Below, piece after piece: positions 37,401 through 47,437 of a DNA stretch of 64,000 nt. The stretch is from Apostichopus japonicus. Taxonomy: Eukaryota; Echinodermata; Holothuroidea; Aspidochirotida; Stichopodidae. The stretch is from positions 19,704,501 to 19,768,500 of the forward strand of contig NC_092580.1 in the NCBI RefSeq assembly GCF_037975245.1, in the 5' to 3' direction. Every line of letters starts with the position of its first letter. The stretch's first letter is position 1. The notes below the pieces were generated by a model. That model did no database searches. It was not told the origin of the DNA and saw only the letters and a list, made by a program, of their open reading frames with translations. Both the position numbers and the translations under genes were made by a program.

Positions 37401-39754
37401 TTGTTATGGTTGAGCCTGTTGTTCCTTAACGGTACTATATAAATATTACTTGGTGAATATAGATAGGGATGGTAGATAGCGGGAGATAGTAAGATGTTTG
37501 TTTGTTAATACAAATATCTCTGCCACGTAGGCTTAAGTTTATGGTTGTGATGTTTCATCTTAAGAAGTTAAATTCCATAACAACATACTGTGGACCTGAG
37601 AAAACTTACAAATGCACACATTATGCTCATAAAGTAATTAACTGTCTCCCAATTGCCCAACCTTTTTGGTGATGAAAAGTGAAGTTCAAATAGCCTTTAA
37701 AATTTCTTTCATTAGAATGTAAAAAATTGTAGATGGAACAGTAGGATGTGAAAACTGTAACATACTTGATGTATACTACTGTAGATGTAAACTATCATAC
37801 TGTAATTAACACCAACCATGAGTGACCCTCACTGCATCATGTTAACTTCCTAGGTGTAACCATTGATAATAATTCCTCCCCGTCCCCTCTCTCTCTGTTG
37901 ATATGTTTATACTCAGACACCTGTTATACAATAGTTATATCCTTAGAAGATCACTCTGAATATAGAATTAAAAGCAACAACATCTTCTCTATCAAGCATA
38001 TTACACAAACAAATACAGAACAGACACAGCAGAATTTTGCAGATTGCCATTCTATTGTTTGCAGTCAACCAACACACAGCAGGCGAGGAATCACTGCAGC
38101 CTCACCATACCCAGTATGCTATTCATTTTATGCAATGCAATCTCAAATTTAAGAATAATGGCTGCATCAAGAATGAGCCGTGTATATTTGGAATGTCATA
38201 CCACGTTAATGCATTAAAAAGGTGCAGTACTCGGCCCTGATTGAATCTCATGATTTTAGATCCTTTTAGGGACTATCATTAGTTTTCTGCAATCTAGTTC
38301 CTAAGATTATAATGGCAGCTGGTGTATTTATCAGTATCATTATATAATTTGTGACAATGATGTAATTTCTGCATATAACTTTATATGATCGGCTAATCAG
38401 TCTCCACGTGCACAAATATCATTTACTGTAATCGAACCGACACAAACAGCTTAAAATTTCTCACAATGAGATCAGAATATTGATAATACTTTCAGACAGC
38501 TCGTTGCAGACTATATAAGCCAATCAAATCATTGGAAAATATGTAATGACTAATATTAACAAGCAACAATCTGTGTTATATTATGCTGTTATATTGGCTT
38601 AAGTATGTACTTCTAAGCTTGTTGTGCAACTTGAATTGCATTGCATTATCCACATAACATATCAGTTCTGAAATACTTGTGTTAAATTTGTCTTCATAAC
38701 ATGACTTCCAACACATTTTCAGCCCAGCTGTCTGGTAATCTGTCAAGTTACTTTCCAGGCAGCTGGATCAGTAGCAACTTGGGCACTAGCTATTCCTTAA
38801 TTATGGCTCTTGGCGGCCAGACTAATTTAGTGCATGTGGTAGTCTTTCTTCGTCTAGGTGCAGAAGGATTACCTTGGCAGACATTCTTATTCCCAGGGCA
38901 GCTAGAGGAAGTGATGGTGAGATTCCTTATTCTATCTTGGCTGTAGACTAGTATTTCAACAATGCATTGTCGTTCTCCAAAAGCAGCTATGTGTGTGTGA
39001 CTGTGAGTTCCAGGGTAGGCCCTAGGCTTATTCTGCACTTGCTCCCAAATAACATACTGTGAGTAGGTACTGTAGGTCCCACCACGAACCCTTCATATTT
39101 TTCACCTAAATACCGGCCATATTTTCGAAAAACTAGCTCAACATAACCAATGCACCTTAGCTTATGTTAATGAGTCATAACGCAGATTCTTATATCTTGC
39201 TCTATTAAAGTAGTCCCTACTGTATACAGACTGCCAAGTAGGCCTATAACTAGTACAACTATAACTAACGGCCGTGGCTATTCTTACGACGAGTCGTAAC
39301 AATTATTTATAAACTATTCTTACGACAAAGGCAAATTCAAGCGAAGTAAAGTAAATAAAGCAACTGCGCATGTAGTAGGGGTAACCCTAACCCTAAACAT
39401 AACCCTAAACCTCAATCCTAACCCTTACCCTAACCCTAACCGGAAATTATTGTTTCTCCTCGTCGTAAAAATAGTACTCCTGGTCATGAAAATAGCAACT
39501 GCGCATGCGTAGTAGGGAATTATTCTTACGACTAGTCGTAACAATAGCCACTTTGATAACTAAAGGTTGTTACTTGTTAGGTCCTACAGTACGTTGGCCC
39601 TGGCCTAGGGTCTAACTTAGGCCTAGGTAACGTCCAGTTTTCTACAGTTACCATTCAGGTAACCAATATCCAAACCTGATGATGAAGAACTTTCATCCAC
39701 AATTTCAGATACAACATGATCCCGCAGATTAAAGAAGCGAGTAAACTGCATCAT
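19326..39754 (-). CDS. GSAP: Gamma-secretase-activating protein (GSAP) orthologue, complete
   Basis: Twenty-two coding exons join without a frame break into 1002 aa (human about 854). In mammals GSAP binds gamma-secretase and the APP C-terminal fragment, and its C-terminal piece is released by caspase cleavage; the invertebrate role is unknown. Similarity recalled from human GSAP runs the full length: WAQWDKQDQRLY (human WAQWDMSEQRLY), LAEIH (LVEIH), VYCPG (VYLPG), EFIISSTY (EFIIASSY) and KGFHTL-type context in exons 17-18. There is no signal peptide or membrane helix. The ATG at 39754 is the first in frame after an upstream TAG. Lengths in excess of vertebrates come mainly from a Ser-rich insert in exon 9. 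Details by block follow in separate entries. Transcription is in the same direction as the flanking SLC10 and WD-repeat genes. Exon borders are inferred, without transcripts. Confidence 0.92.
19497..19998. mobile_element. hAT-type MITE beside the last GSAP exon
   Basis: The 502-base element starts CAGGGATGTGCCC and ends with the exact complement GGGCACATCCCTG. The flanks, TATATTTA and TATATATA, are compatible with an 8-base duplication but lie in TA-rich DNA. It sits in GSAP intron 21, only 50 bases from the exon 22 acceptor. Its ends resemble those of the element at 18387-18751. Confidence 0.75.
19999..20072. repeat. TA dinucleotide microsatellite
   Basis: Alternating TA run of about 74 bases with one G interruption, abutting the hAT-type element; translations through it are artefacts. 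Confidence 0.9.
20838..21145. repeat. Minisatellite in GSAP intron 21, unit about 30 bases
   Basis: Irregular tandem units built from GACTGACCCATGACC and CAGCATCTTCCATAATGA, with unit-length variants. The repeat gives overlapping long minus-strand frames (for example 20723-21142) that are repeat translations, not genes. Confidence 0.9.
22275..22475. repeat. Three-copy tandem repeat, period 67 bases
   Basis: Copies start at 22275, 22342 and 22409, each beginning CCTCTTAACC and including TTTATTACCCACAAAC. They are nearly identical and lie in GSAP intron 19. Confidence 0.9.
23712..23733. repeat. CA dinucleotide microsatellite
   Basis: About ten uninterrupted CA units in GSAP intron 18. Confidence 0.9.
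25455..25567. repeat. Short tandem repeat of ACACAAAGAGC words
   Basis: The word CACAAAGAGC recurs at least eight times with spacers of 0-8 bases in GSAP intron 15, close to the exon 16 acceptor. Confidence 0.85.
26125..30923 (-). CDS. GSAP: GSAP exons 10-15 (residues 430-746), middle region
   Basis: Exons: 30923-30741, 30177-30029, 28637-28470, 27591-27520, 26891-26718, 26328-26125; joints are phase 1, 0, 0, 0, 0, 0. Exon 10 carries IFVYCPGIAQHLVNI, matching human VAVYLPGHFFHLLNV, and exon 12 EFIISSTYAAIRKQ matches human EFIIASSYWSV. Exon 14 is strongly basic and helical. Exon 15 has a five-Lys run (GKKKKKTKS) and a Ser/Thr-rich head, so a disordered basic linker precedes the C-terminal part. 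An unplaced open frame lies in the intron between exons 10 and 11 (see 30305-30530). Confidence 0.87.
27473..27551 (-). repeat. Duplicated piece of GSAP exon 13 in the following intron
   Basis: Twenty-five bases of exon 13 coding for CKHKVDIS (27527-27551) recur almost exactly at 27473-27497 in intron 13, without the exon's donor site. Confidence 0.85.
28385..28430. repeat. AACC/AATC tetranucleotide microsatellite
   Basis: About ten units of AACC grading into AATC in GSAP intron 12, some 40 bases downstream of the exon 12 donor. Confidence 0.9.
30305..30530 (-). other. Unplaced coding-like open frame in GSAP intron 10
   Basis: A minus-strand frame of about 75 codons (includes KWWSDGNFVMLFLSI and MFTHILDKLEPV, then TGA) has higher GC and CpG content than the intron around it. 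A cassette from an AG at about 30519 to the GT inside GTGCCGGGTAAAAG near 30426 would have phase 1 at both ends and could be inserted between exons 10 and 11 without a frameshift. It has no match in the human GSAP I recall. It could be an alternative exon, a relic of another gene, or chance. Confidence 0.3.
31527..31976 (-). CDS. GSAP: GSAP exon 9 (residues 280-429) with Ser-rich insert
   Basis: The largest GSAP exon, 450 bases, phase 1 at both ends. Its beginning (GIFCICYQ, like human GSLCVCYS) and end (THVDISYSVLCVHKS, like human ITYSVFYIHKG) align with neighbouring human positions. Between them lie about 80 extra residues (305-388) rich in Ser, Thr, Pro and Arg, with several basic-plus-Ser motifs such as RARSNSACMP and SRTLSTES that could be kinase or 14-3-3 sites. 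It is probably a disordered loop. Confidence 0.85.
32338..39754 (-). CDS. GSAP: GSAP exons 1-8 (residues 1-279), N-terminal beta-rich region
   Basis: Exons: 39754-39652, 37118-36976, 36176-36071, 34924-34748, 34068-34022, 33202-33026, 32846-32800, 32375-32338. Phases at the joints are 1, 0, 1, 1, 0, 0, 2, 1, all consistent. Exon 1 is too short for a simple frame scan; it was found because MMQFTRFFNLRDHVV resembles the human start and its phase fits exon 2. Exons 2-8 match the human N-terminal region in order (for example LLLVWDDFLPF, KLFTFESTVNIV, SLIKVQFLWPL, FIWAQWDKQDQRLY, MEIELPFLI). This part of GSAP is probably a beta-propeller-like fold; that is inference. Exon 4 ends at a weak donor (T before GTAATT), chosen because it alone keeps frame with exon 5. 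Confidence 0.88.
35060..35180 (+). repeat. Probable SINE/LINE 3' tail
   Basis: The sequence TGCGCTATATAAATATTAC followed by ATT trinucleotides is the typical 3' end of L2/CR1-mobilised elements. A similar ACTATATAAATATTAC lies near 37433-37448. The body upstream is too decayed to classify. Confidence 0.4.
35240..35440. repeat. Diverged relative of the long-TIR element at 53528-54030
   Basis: It shares AATCTAAGCATCCTGGT, a following CAATCAA and later GATGTCA..GCA..TTGACAAA words in the same order as the left arm of the element at 53528-54030. It lies in GSAP intron 3. Confidence 0.45.
36848..36985 (-). repeat. GSAP: Duplicated splice-donor segment of GSAP exon 2
   Basis: About 45 bases covering the end of exon 2, its donor and the first intron bases (about 36943-36988) recur with few differences at 36848-36895, about 95 bases further into the intron. 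The copy keeps CATG followed by GTAGGTTG, a usable-looking second donor. Confidence 0.8.
39274..39551. mobile_element. MITE-like element with telomere-like core (GSAP intron 1)
   Basis: The 278-base element has terminal inverted repeats of about 30 bases (left GTGGCTATTCTTACGACGAG, right inward GTGGCTATTGTTACGACTAG), each containing a near-palindrome TTACGAC.AGTCGTAA. Inside, CAACTGCGCATG..TAGTAGGG occurs twice as a direct repeat around a core of degenerate TAACCC repeats (39377-39440). No clear target duplication is visible. It lies 100 bases inside GSAP intron 1. Confidence 0.7.
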
Positions 39755-40035
39755 GATAGACGAAAGTTGAGTGACATAGCTGTACTGTATGATGTATCCA
39801 CGGGTTTCCTGCGTACGCTAGTTCTCATTGTATGTACCGATTGTGCAATAATATCAGGGGTTTGCTTCCTTCAACGTATCTTTACTTGCTTGGGATTGTC
39901 GTCTAGCACTTTCTATAATAGCAACTTTTTTGGTCACTTGCGTGATCGTTGCATAGCAGTGTAGTTGGGGTGCGGGCTTTTGTGGGTAATGCACTGAGTT
40001 GAGAAACGCTGCCTACCATCAGGGTACAATTAGGG

Positions 40036-40067
40036 TAATATTAATAATATAAGTATTATTAATATTA
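40036..40067. repeat. Perfect AT palindrome, 14-base arms
   Basis: TAATATTAATAATA and its exact complement are separated by TAAG. TTAGGGTA words lie on both sides. Confidence 0.85.
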
Positions 40068-40730
40068 TTAGGGTATATTTAATTAGGGTTATTACAATTA
40101 CGCAGGGACGCTAATGCATCTTTTGTATGATAAATAAGATTTCGCAATATAATAATGGTATTTCAAAATAATTTTCAGTTGGTGTTAACAGTGTTGAGTA
40201 AATCGAGGAAGACTGAATGCTTGAATGGTATCTTTTAAGAATCTCAAAAGGACTTGAGGTTTCTGTGCTAAGCTCCATTTTTATGTAGGGTCCTTGAAAG
40301 TGACTGTATTTGCTTCCTGATACCTTTAAACAAGACAGATGAAATATGAAACCTTCAACTAAATGTTACTCTCTGAGTTTTATTTTGAAAGAAAAGTCAA
40401 TTGTTTTGATAACTTGCTTAACATTCAGCAAGAACTTGAGAGGAATGCAAGACAGACTGAAATATAAATTATATAGAACATAAATAATATCATTAATATC
40501 AAACACTTCACTTTACCTGGACGAATAAGTATCTAATTTGTTCAGCTGCATATAGATGCACACAATATCTTTATGGAAATCATTTTAAATAGAAGAAAAA
40601 TACTCCTCCTTATGTTAAGTGTACTGCAGACACTCGGATAGCTGCTACCATCTTTTAATTAGTTGATATAGGCCTACTATGGCTATTAGATATGCAATAT
40701 AATGTGTTTAGAAAAACAAAAACAAAAACA

Positions 40731-40952
40731 ATGCCGGCGTCTCCCAGTCATGAGATCCCCGGTTCGATTCCCCGCCGACAGCAATGTGTGTCGTCTGGCA
40801 AGGGTGTTGTTCAATAACAACTTCCCGACATGGACGTTAAATGGATGTGTGCCGAGAGATTGGCTTCGGTCAGCTTGCGAGTCTATAAGCCTCCATGGCT
40901 TCCTTCGCGAGTTCCTGCTTGCGGGAAGATCACATATACATACATACATACA
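40731..40952 (+). mobile_element. tRNA-derived SINE
   Basis: A consensus polymerase III B box, GGTTCGATTCC, lies at 40761-40771 inside a tRNA-like head (the A box side is decayed or truncated). A non-tRNA body of about 150 bases follows, and then a simple CATA tail. Direct A-rich sequence precedes it. It is a SINE rather than a tRNA gene because no full cloverleaf can be drawn. Confidence 0.75.
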
Positions 40953-41098
40953 AAACACTGCTATTGTAACAGGGAATTAAATTCAGACCTGTTCAGTTGC
41001 AGACCATCAAACAGTGCACCAACTCTTGAATGATGCATGACATCAACTAACCAAGAGTTAATTTATACCATCTACATACCAATAAGTTTTTTATACTG

Positions 41099-42470
41099 CT
41101 GTATAAAATAAAAGGGAATGTTTCAAAACTTTGCATATTTTTTCAGTTTGTCTATATTGTTAAGAATGAATACTTTATCTGTTGTAACACTACTTGACCA
41201 GATACAAAATCAAAATGGCAACTATATCGCAAAAGAAATGGTATTAAATCACACTCACCAGTGTCAAAGCCTACTACTACTACTGAAGTAAAAGTATGAC
41301 CTAGATTCATTGTGACAATACAGATTATTGAGAAAACTAGAAATGGCAGCTGCATAAAATAAAAGGAATGTTCCTCATCAATGTTTTAACTTACCTCCAG
41401 TGAACACTAATTCTTTGTTGTAATAATAAATTAGTAAAACTGCATATGATAAAGGGAATGTTCCGGCAATTTCACATTTTTTTCTTTTCATTTTTAACTA
41501 CAGTGTTAAGAATGAATACTTATTCTTTGTTGAAATAAATTATGAATAAAGCAGAAATGAAAACCACAATTAAACACGGAATAAATAAATAGTTTCACAA
41601 CCTTACCACCATTGAAGGATTAATATCAATATGCCTTATCATACCTATACTGCAAAACAATGTTAATTTATAACAAAAGAAAGAAAGAAAGAATGTCAGC
41701 CATATTAAAAGGGAATGTTCCAATATCGTATTTCTTGGCTCTTTCCAATATTTGCGAATAATTTTTGAATCGGTTTTCTGTCATTAATTTGCAAATCAAA
41801 CTTTGAAGTATCACAGTTAAAATAGTGCATGGTATAAAGAATTATGATCATGTTTCATTAACTCATATCTGCAAAAAAAAAATGGAAAAACAAAACTAAA
41901 ACCAGAAAGCTAGCAGGTTTAGTGATTCCTTGCCTTATAAGTTGAAATTGTATATGGAATCACCTGATTGATAGAGCTACACACCAAGTTTGAACTTAGT
42001 GCAACTTCTACTTCTTGAGATATTATGTGAAGAAGGTTTTCAGACTCTGACCTGTGCTGACCTTTGACCAATACCAACAACAATCCCTAACCAGTTCTAC
42101 CTATCAAGGGGAACCTAAAAACCTAATACAAAATGCAACCCAGTTATTCTTCTGAAGTTAGAGAGTTTACAAGCAAGTGCCACATACACACAAACACGCA
42201 CACACGCCATCACCATAGCATAGATTCCTTCTGCCTTCAGCAAGGAATCAAAACCAGAATGCTTCAACATACTTAGTTTAATGTATCAGATCTAACTACC
42301 TTTATGGTATCAGCATCGTTTAATTTTTTTATCAAACCTACAGAAAATCTTCAAACTGATGAAACAGATTTTCAGCCAGACATAAAATGGGGAATGTTGG
42401 AAGAAATATTAATTATCATTTAGATTGCATGTCAGCCATAGAGAGAGGGAATGTTTGAAAGAACATGGAA
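41099..42470. repeat. Diverged tandem repeats carrying AAAGGGAATGTT
   Basis: The word A.AAA.GGGAATGTT, each time after a CTGCATA- or CAGCCATA-like word, recurs near 41105, 41360, 41453, 41710, 42385 and 42447. At least two copies are followed at a similar distance by GTTAAGAATGAATACTT. This suggests an old local duplication series. Confidence 0.5.
41935..42150. repeat. Dispersed repeat with TGACC motifs, copy B
   Basis: Shares with copy C (50925-51330) the opening AACCAGAAAGCT..GCAG..TTAGTGATTCCTT and the TGACCT-rich middle. It contains a perfect TGACCTTTGACC (42058-42069), which equals the DR1 element bound by HNF4/RXR-type nuclear receptors in animals. Confidence 0.55.
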
Positions 42471-42696
42471 AAAAAAAACATTTGAAAAGTATTATAGTTT
42501 ACCTATCATACTCTGTGACAATAATCACCATATTTCATTTGATTTTTGCATTAGATTTTCCTGCAACACTTATCACTGGTTACAGCTACAATGTCAGCGA
42601 ATTTTACGAGATGAATTTTGAATTTGAGTCTGTCGGGGGGGGGGCATCCGCCCCCCCCTGACTGTATGGACGCTCTGCCACTGCCTTTTTGACTAA

Positions 42697-42702
42697 TTTA
42701 TT
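42697..42702 (-). promoter_or_regulatory. Candidate poly(A) signal of the WD-repeat gene
   Basis: AATAAA on the minus strand 424 bases after the stop codon; the nearest clear hexamer I found. Confidence 0.35.
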
Positions 42703-43125
42703 TTCACTGTGTTATGAAAGTGCTAACTTTGTTCAGTGCTGCAATGACTTACTGGTTTCAGCACTGTACTACATTTGTGAAAGACTGATTATAAATAGGA
42801 GTGCTTACTTCAAACTGAAAGACACGCCAGGCCATGAACATTCACTCATCGGTAACGACTCACATCATGACCATGACCTGGTTAATAAAGCTATGATTAA
42901 TATCAAGGATAATAAGTATAGAAAATCCTTGTTTCACACACATTACTGAAATAACTTACTTTTCACTAATATATACATCTTGGAAGTCCAACCTTAATAA
43001 TAACATATCAAAATAAGATATAATTTACACATTTGCATCTTTGCACATCTACATGTTAGCATCTTCAAAATCTTGACAGATGAAATACATAAATAAATAA
43101 ATTAATTAATTAAGCAAACAAATCT

Positions 43126-46100
43126 TCAGTTGAAGATAACCTCTTGATCTGGCAAGTTTGGAATAACTTTAAGAACTGAGAAAGCAGAACCAGTGCTTGT
43201 GATGCTAGACTTCCTTATCAGCCGTTCTTTCGATTTAGGAAACCTTTCTGAAAGGAGTTGGGCCTCTAGGGGTGTAAGACGGGCCACCTGAGGTTCCGAT
43301 CTATTTGGAGGGATTAGAATATACCTCCTGAAATGAAAGAAAAAACCCAAGCATTTTACATTTTCTTTTTTCTTGATGACGGAAACAGTTTGAAGATGTA
43401 CTCAAGCAGTGAGCACATTCACTTCATTTAAATTAATTCATTTCACATGTATAACAGAATACGGAGGAATTGGAAACAACAAAGTAAACTGAGAGAAAAA
43501 GGAAAAAGAAAAGAGCAAAAGGATAAAGGGGATTCTGAGGAATATTAAATAGAAACTTTTGGGTTTGAAGTCCCCTTGAAAGTGCAACGATATACACAAA
43601 TGAGTAGAAATTAGAAAGAACTAGGCAAGTGATGAAAGAGCTGTGAGTGCTCCGGAAGGGTGTCGAAACCGGTTTCTAATGAAAAAGGCAAAATGTTCTG
43701 ATCAACATAAGTAAGAAAACCTTTGATCCCTTTATTTCATCCCAAAAAGTCATCTATTGGAGAAACTTTGAGGAAATATGAACAGTTTGGATATCTTGCC
43801 AATCCTACACAAATGATATTACAATTAATTATAGTTGGTAATTAGCATTCATTTGTTGCTAAGAATTGTTGATTGTAATTATTAATTACTATTTGATGCT
43901 TGCTAATTGCTCCATAAATTAGTAAGTAATGATTAAATCAATGTCACAAACTGAATGAAGCTACTTTTCAATGGTGACAATTGACAAATAACCCCAAACA
44001 CAAGTGGATGAAAATAAAAGGACACTTCTTGGAAAGGATTTAAATCAATTAAATGCAAGAATTAATCATCACCTTGGTTTACTTGGAATTGATTTGCTGG
44101 TATGAGGTCGCGGAAATATTCTGTTTGTTGGGTTGGATCGGTCTGATTGGGCAGTGACGACCAGATGACTCGACTCGTTAACCTCATCTTGAGGGCTTTG
44201 AAGTACGTCATTACTCAGCTTGAATCTGAAATTCGAAAACAAAAATGTTATAATCTTATTTAGTGATTTTGATTAGATTCAAACAGCTACTTTCTACAGT
44301 AACATATTTTTACTTTTTTTTACTTTAAGGAAACTGAAAGTAAAAAATTTAATCTACAATAGCAACAGATGTTTGAATGTATTGAGGGTTTGAACAAGGC
44401 CCTATGTACAAATTTTCTAAAAAAGAAAGTGATACAATGAAAAATAAGTGTGGTCGCTACGGTAACAAGTATGGATGAAAGCAGATGAACACTATCAGTT
44501 ACTACAAACCTGTAGGCTTTCTCAGAAGCATAGTTTTGTTGATCCTTGCTACGGTCGGTGCTCGATACCTTCTTTGGTGTTGGTGTCATCATCTCCCTCC
44601 TTGACGAAGATGGAGTCGCCAACTGGTCTCTCCTTGCATGAACAGATGACCCTCTGTACTCATTCTGATGTCCAGCAGCTGGTGCACTCTTTCTCCTTTC
44701 CATGTGACCCGAATGTGACAAGGAATGACCCGGGGATCCTTCAAAATATAGAGATTAAAAAATTACACAAATCTATAATCACCTCCAGCATTTTGTATTC
44801 AAGGAATCAGCTTTCTTTCATTATTGGTACAGACAAAACAATTTACTACAATCCATCACCTTTTATTTGTCCATTACATCACCACCTTGTATAAAAGTTT
44901 GGAAAAATAAACCGCAAATAACATCTTACAGTTTTTTGGCATTTTGTAATCTTTTTCTTATGTGCTACAGCCTGGCTCTTCTAGATTGTTGACAAATTCT
45001 AGAACAGTGATATATATTTTTTTTGAAACTCTCACCATTGTTGTACGATCCCCTGCGTATCCCCTGGTCCTGGTCTGTACACCCCCCATGACCCAAAAGA
45101 CCCTTGCGTTTCTGTCTCCTCCTCAGGTCCAGTAGACTTCTCTTATCGGCAGCGCTGCGCGCTCTTAATTCTTTCTGTATCTTCATCAGTTGGTGTCTGG
45201 GGAGCACCAAAATGTGCAACATTAATGATGACTCAACGAGTTGGAAGAATTATGTCTCTCATAATGACATTCTTTGTCCAAAGAAAGGTATGATTTAACA
45301 AAAAATTTGGTCAACTTGGAATCTGAGATGTATATGACTTAAATATATTGTTTTTCAGAAAATGCTGGAAAATCTCTTACATAAATCATTATTCTTCATA
45401 TAGGTAGCTAGTTGTGTTTGGGATCTTACATCTCTCATCGTGGAAGTAAAACATGAACAATTAATATCTTCTTTTTGACATTTTCGTATTTGTACAAGTG
45501 TAAATAGGAAACTTGGTACCTTTGCAATAAGTAATACATATATTACAAATATCATTTTTCAACAACATGTGGAAAATCTATGTACATAAGTTTACTTTTT
45601 AATGCTGTTTGGTACGATACTTTGAGTTATCTGTAACTTTTCCTAATCAATTTCAAAACCTTGCATTATGAAACTTTCTCAGCAACTTTTTACTCCTTGG
45701 TGGAACCAAATTTGCATACAAAAGCCATGGGCTGAATCTATTATTGTCATGTGATTAGACTGTTCACCAGCACAGTACAACATTTTGGAGTGAGAATAAA
45801 CACCTTGTTAAAGTCGTAAGCAACGAATCCAACAAATGTGCTATTTACTTAAATGGACAATAAATGGGTCTGGTGGAAAGCACTCTAATTTTATAATTTA
45901 TAAGTAAAAGAAGAAAGAAATACAATGGACACTTTTATTTTTTTTAAGCCCTTTTCTATCTTCTCCTTAAAGGGTGTGAAGACTCGCGCAAAAAGAAACG
46001 TCTAATGCCGGTAATTTGACCTAGTTTCGAATGAGGTGTAACAGAAGTGTTAGACACCACCATCGATCCCAGAAAATACACACACAGCTTGCTACCGTCG

Positions 46101-47437
46101 GTAATTAGACACTAGTGTACAGTCAGTACATACAGCTGCGGTCAATACCCACAGCACAGAATACAAACGATACAGCGATGGACATCTCAGGTCTAGCTAA
46201 AGATAACAAGGTATCACATTTCATTACTGTCTGCATTTTGTAGCGACACAAACAAAACGTCACTTGCAAGCAACAGAAAGTTAACTTTTTCAAATGGCCG
46301 CACACAGATTGGGGGGAGTCTTCAATGCCTTTAAAGATCATGGGTATTGACTCTTAATATGCTAGAATAATGATCAAATAAATGGTCACTTCATGTACAC
46401 ACCTGAACAAGCATTTGGTGGGCCATTTTTCAATTTGAAACTGCCCAAAATGTCTGGGAATAATTAACTTCTGAAACTGTTTGAATAATTCATTATATAT
46501 CAAGTAAACTTTTTGGGGACAAAACAAATTAACCAAAATACTGACCTTTGAATCATTTTGTCTTGCCAATTAACATCAAGAGTTAAGCCATCATTTTTGT
46601 GATACTTGAAGACCTCTGGTGGAGGACTGTGAATTATAAAATAAAAAAGAGCAAAAGAAAAACCTGTCAGCAAGCTGCCTATGTACTGCAAAAAGTCTGT
46701 GTTATAAATATCTAAAAGTTCAAACTTAGCAGGATATTCTTCAGAGGCTCACTGAAGCGAAACAAACTAACAACATGTGTCCATCTATGTATGTCTCTTA
46801 ATGTGTTTTTAGTTTGCTTTCTTTTCAGTGAGCCTCTGAAGCAGATCCTGCTACAGTAGGATCATAACATCAGGCCCTCTAACTTTTACAATTATAAAAC
46901 ATGCAAAACAGTCACAGAAACTGTGTAAAATCATTCTGTGTAAAATAAAATAATTGACAAGGAAAAAAAGGATACATTTATTTGTGAAATAGACAAACCA
47001 AGGTTTGGCAAATATATAAAGAAAATAAGTAAATAGTACTGCACAAGAGGAGTTTTACCTTGTAATGCATATTAAAATAATAATAATTTCAAAATGCAAC
47101 AATTTATCCTCAGTGACAAGGATCAAGAATATCTTTCTATTCCTGCATTCCTATTCTCAATGACAATAAAACACAGCATCATAGAGAATTCTAGGCCTTG
47201 GTATGCACACATGGGCATTATAAAATATGAAAATAAGTTGCTAACAGATGAAGCATGAAGGGAGAGGTTGCGTAGGCAGTATTGCAAAAAGAAAACGAAA
47301 ATGAAATTTTTACTTTCTTTTCATAGCTGGAAAATTTTACATGGATTTGTTTCTTTTACAAATTGTGTTTACCTGGTATATGGTCTGATTTGTTCTGCAT
47401 CTGGAACAAATCCATGGATCTGTGCGCCTTCCATGAA
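43126..47437 (-). CDS. WD-repeat gene, exons s-x: C-terminal end (window residues 1014-1309)
   Basis: Exons: 47437-47373, 46626-46546, 45196-45036, 44738-44510, 44225-44073, 43327-43126 (TGA). Joints are phase 2, 2, 1, 2, 2. A helical basic stretch (MIQRHQLMKIQKELRARSA, then a Leu/Arg/Lys-rich continuation) is followed by Ser/Pro/Arg-rich sequence. The last exon reads RRYILIPPNRSEPQ and then LEAQLLSERFP and ends EVIFN. A piggyBac-type MITE sits in the intron between the 46626-46546 and 45196-45036 exons. Confidence 0.82.

Larger units (their letters stand above)
39755..42696. other. Spacer between GSAP and the WD-repeat gene
   Basis: Three kilobases without coding exons. It must contain the GSAP promoter (upstream side of 39754), but no TATA box or initiator is convincing. 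It holds an AT palindrome (40036-40067), a tRNA-derived SINE (40731-40952), diverged tandem repeats (41099-42470) and a TGACC-family repeat. A hAT-like end (GGACGCTCTGCCACTG) is at 42669-42684, beside G/C runs. Confidence 0.6.

Noticed and set aside
39377-39440. Chromosome end or true telomere
   Set aside because: The TAACCC units are degenerate and short and are enclosed by inverted repeats within a gene intron.
40731-40810. Possible tRNA gene
   Set aside because: Only the B box and part of the T arm are convincing; no acceptor stem or anticodon arm can be folded, and a SINE body follows.
42600-42685. Complete hAT element next to the WD-repeat gene's 3' end
   Set aside because: Only one end (GGACGCTCTGCCACTG) with G/C runs is visible; no matching left end was found, so it was not called as an element.
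44475-44894. Plus-strand frame of 139 codons
   Set aside because: Half of it is antisense to the exon at 44738-44510; the rest is intron, and no domain is visible.
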